Shown here in pieces: positions 62,363-64,000 of a stretch of DNA of 64,000 nt (position 1 is the stretch's first letter; each line of letters starts with the position of its first letter). The notes beneath the pieces are model-generated. The model had not been told where the DNA came from. It did not search any database and saw only the letters and a list, made by a program, of their open reading frames with translations. Source of the stretch: SSSZ01 sp016790965 (lineage in GTDB: Bacteria > Pseudomonadota > Gammaproteobacteria > Burkholderiales > Rhodocyclaceae); assembly GCA_016790965.1 (NCBI GenBank), contig JAEUNZ010000041.1, forward strand, positions 55,612 to 119,611. The letters are read 5' to 3'. Made by a program: the position numbers and the translations under genes.

Positions 62363-63577
62363 TCACGCGGCCTTCTTGACCTTGAGCTGCTGCTCGTAAT
62401 CCGGGTGCCATCCGATCGACATGTCATCGGCCAGCCGGTGAAAACAACCCGGAAGGAAGTGGTCCGGCGGCTGCATGGCCTGCAGGGGCACGGTGAGATC
62501 CATGCAATCGGAGTACAGCGCCTGTCCCTGTAGTTCGCCTGGCTTGCTGCCATGGTCAATGCCACAGGTGCGTCGCTTGTTCTTCCAACTCCGCTTCAGC
62601 GTGGCGTCCAGATCATCGAACGAGGACACATCGACTTCCCCACTGAGGGCCCAGGTGGTACGGTCGGCTGCGGCCATCAGATAGTCGCTCACGGCCTCCA
62701 ACTTGTCCTCGAAGGGAAGCCCGATGAGGTCCAATTGCTGAACAAAGACCCGCGGCAATTGGCCGCGGGACTCCTCCTCGCTCGGCGGCTTGGCACGGCT
62801 CAGCAGCACCGTGTCTCGATCGACCTTGCGCAAGTAGGAGGTGTACCAGTCATGGAACGCGTCACGGGCAATGACAGCCGGCCGTCCGGCCTCCAACAAC
62901 TCATCCACGCGCCGCTTCACGACGCCGCACATGTGGTCGGCGATGTCGACGACCTTTGTGGCGGAAACCGGATGGGTGCGAATCACGGCCTCGATGTCGG
63001 CCTGGGGACTCCCGCTGCCATGGGTCAGCTGGAAGTTGCAGATGATCCGCTCCAGGCAGGCCGGGTCTGCATTGAACACGCGCTCCAAGTAGGGGGCGAT
63101 CTCGTCAGCCACGGAGCTTTTCAACGCGAAATCCGGCGAGTTTCCCCACAAGGCCTCGCGCGCTTTCGCAATGGCCGCCCGCGCTTCCTCCAGCGTACGG
63201 GCATTGGCGAATGCCTCGACGAGCTGGCCGCCGACCGGACGGGAGACATAGATCTCGAAGACCGTCTTCTCCAGGTCGCAATCGGAATCTGTCGCCAACG
63301 TCGTCCAATTGGACAGCGTCTTCCACAGCGACTTGGCGCGATCGGCGACTGGATTAGCGGTCAGCGCACTCTTGCTCTGGATCAGGCGCGTACCCTTGTC
63401 TGCGTGCTGCTGCGCCACATCGTCGAGGAACTCCATACTACAAAAGCTCCCGGCGGGCGCCGCCAAGAGAAGTTGCGTCATGCGCGTGTACTGGAGACCA
63501 TAGCCCAATGCCTGGCCCGGCACCTCAGTTCTTCGATTTTTGGAGCGGGAGGATCCGCCGCGTTTCGATGTCGCCAT
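62363..63577 (-). CDS. ABC-3C effector with Cap4/DUF4297-like nuclease domain
   Basis: 404-aa protein. The N-terminus reads ALGYGLQYTRMTQLLLAAPA, then CSMEFLDDVAQQ and RLIQSKSA, giving a restriction-endonuclease-fold site (Glu49, Asp52/53, Gln67, Lys69), followed by SLWKTLSNW, as in DUF4297/Cap4 nucleases. The C-terminal region (about 270-400) ends HFLPGCFHRLADDMSIGWHP, resembling ABC-3C effector C-termini. First gene of the cassette; AGGA lies seven bases before the ATG. Predicted DNase unleashed by the ATPase sensor. Confidence 0.75.
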   Translation of the reverse strand: MATSKRGGSSRSKNRRTEVPGQALGYGLQYTRMTQLLLAAPAGSFCSMEFLDDVAQQHADKGTRLIQSKSALTANPVADRAKSLWKTLSNWTTLATDSDCDLEKTVFEIYVSRPVGGQLVEAFANARTLEEARAAIAKAREALWGNSPDFALKSSVADEIAPYLERVFNADPACLERIICNFQLTHGSGSPQADIEAVIRTHPVSATKVVDIADHMCGVVKRRVDELLEAGRPAVIARDAFHDWYTSYLRKVDRDTVLLSRAKPPSEEESRGQLPRVFVQQLDLIGLPFEDKLEAVSDYLMAAADRTTWALSGEVDVSSFDDLDATLKRSWKNKRRTCGIDHGSKPGELQGQALYSDCMDLTVPLQAMQPPDHFLPGCFHRLADDMSIGWHPDYEQQLKVKKAA

Positions 63578-63772
63578 TCAGTTCGTCCTCGACTGATTCG
63601 AATATCATTTTATAATGGATAACTTGTTGCGGCATATGGTTGAGTTGGCGCAGCGCCATGTGCCGGCCGAGTATCTTGCCCTCGTCCCCTTGTAGCGCAC
63701 CGTGGCCGCAGGATTCCGGCGAAACTGATCGAGCGATGCACCGATTTCGCTCAGGGAAACCGACGGTCGCAT
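63525..63772 (-). pseudogene. frameshifted Phd/YefM-like antitoxin
   Basis: From ATG 63772 the protein begins RPSVSLSEIGASLDQFRRNP then AATV, the opening of Phd/StbD-type antitoxins, but this frame then loses similarity. A neighbouring frame continues with LQGDEGKILGRHMALRQLNH and IFESVEDELNGDIETRR to 63525, plausible as the rest of such a protein after a frameshift. The end overlaps the effector start. No cognate toxin is next to it. Confidence 0.35.
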
Positions 63773-64000
63773 TGCCCGCGGAATGCGCACGAAAGACACG
63801 TCTTCCGAGACTGGGGCCGGTGCGGCAAGACACGACCTGCGAGAATGTCTTCCCGCCTTCTGACCAACGCAACCACCTGCTCGCCAGTCATCAATTTGAC
63901 GAAATGCGCGATCGGTAAGGCTCGCCGGGTCGGCGCCTTCACCATCACATACCCGTAGGAGGCCACCGACTGCCCCGTCTGCCCCATCACCGTCATCCTC
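63751..64000 (-). CDS. C-terminal part of a Cas4/PD-(D/E)XK-like protein (runs off the window)
   Basis: At least 82 codons open to the right edge. The visible part, SYGYVMVKAPTRRALPIAHF, VVALVRRREDILAGRVLPHR and the ending KTCLSCAFRGQCDRRF, has the CxxC-x5-C cluster and spacing seen at the C-terminus of Cas4-type and related Fe-S nucleases. The nuclease motifs would lie beyond the window, so the call rests on the Cys cluster alone. No CRISPR array is visible here. Confidence 0.4.
   Translation of the reverse strand, partial: RMTVMGQTGQSVASYGYVMVKAPTRRALPIAHFVKLMTGEQVVALVRRREDILAGRVLPHRPQSRKTCLSCAFRGQCDRRFP

Noticed and set aside
62552..63622. A 356-aa plus-strand frame opposite the ABC-3C effector.
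   Set aside because: Antisense shadow; the minus frame has the nuclease motifs and couples with the next gene.
63751..64000. A CRISPR-Cas locus suggested by the Cas4-like tail.
   Set aside because: No repeat-spacer array and no cas1 or cas2 in the window; the Cys cluster alone does not establish CRISPR association.

Overview
High-GC chromosomal segment of a betaproteobacterium, most likely a member of the Rhodocyclales. Supporting signs are the ispD-ispF-mfd neighbourhood, a suhB/trmJ-cysE-iscR-isc arrangement, and an LPS core cluster resembling the waaG-waaP-kinases-msbA-waaL-carbamoyltransferase block of Pseudomonas. The family assignment is inferred from gene content and base composition; no database was searched. 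No rRNA, tRNA or CRISPR array was seen.

Layout. 0-5.3 kb: a periplasmic binding protein, a Q/R-rich secreted protein divergent from ompR-envZ, then thpR-ispF-ispD in overlapping convergent order. 5.3-8.7 kb: an AmmeMemoRadiSam operon (Memo-like, AMMECR1, radical SAM) ending in an alpha/beta-hydrolase relative that appears to lack its nucleophile. 8.6-12.1 kb: a hybrid histidine kinase translationally coupled to its own binding protein. 12.2-16.0 kb: a decayed copy of the mfd 5' region followed by intact mfd. 16.2-33.9 kb: LPS core, O-antigen and lipid A genes (waaG, waaP, four further kinase-fold genes, msbA, waaL, acetyltransferase, five glycosyltransferases, carbamoyltransferase, LpxL-type acyltransferase). 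34.2-41.7 kb: a PLP aminotransferase, a second binding-protein/hybrid-kinase pair, aroG and a DUF1015 gene. 41.7-49.8 kb: cysE-iscR-(second cysteine desulfurase)-iscS-iscU-iscA-hscB-hscA-fdx-iscX-DUF2237, with a strong IscR-type box in the cysE promoter, so cysteine supply and Fe-S assembly look co-regulated. 50-53.7 kb: HDOD gene, trmJ/suhB, acyltransferase-3.

53.7-64 kb is accessory DNA. It starts with a gene-poor stretch holding a short guaA-3'-end-like sequence (possible island junction). It then has an orphan protein with a proteasome-like Ntn-hydrolase pattern, an IS630-type element, an AbiE toxin-antitoxin operon with a third gene, and a three-gene ABC-ATPase/middle-component/nuclease cassette that fits the computationally described ABC three-component (ABC-3C) conflict systems. 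The window ends in a frameshifted Phd-like antitoxin and the C-terminus of a Cas4-like Cys-cluster protein.

Four intergenic palindromic elements stand out. Two (after mfd and after the tandem kinase gene) are long imperfect palindromes with the same central hairpin but different terminal arms. Two others (before the AMMECR1 gene and before an LPS kinase gene) are related to each other and end at the start codon of the next gene, apparently supplying its Shine-Dalgarno sequence.
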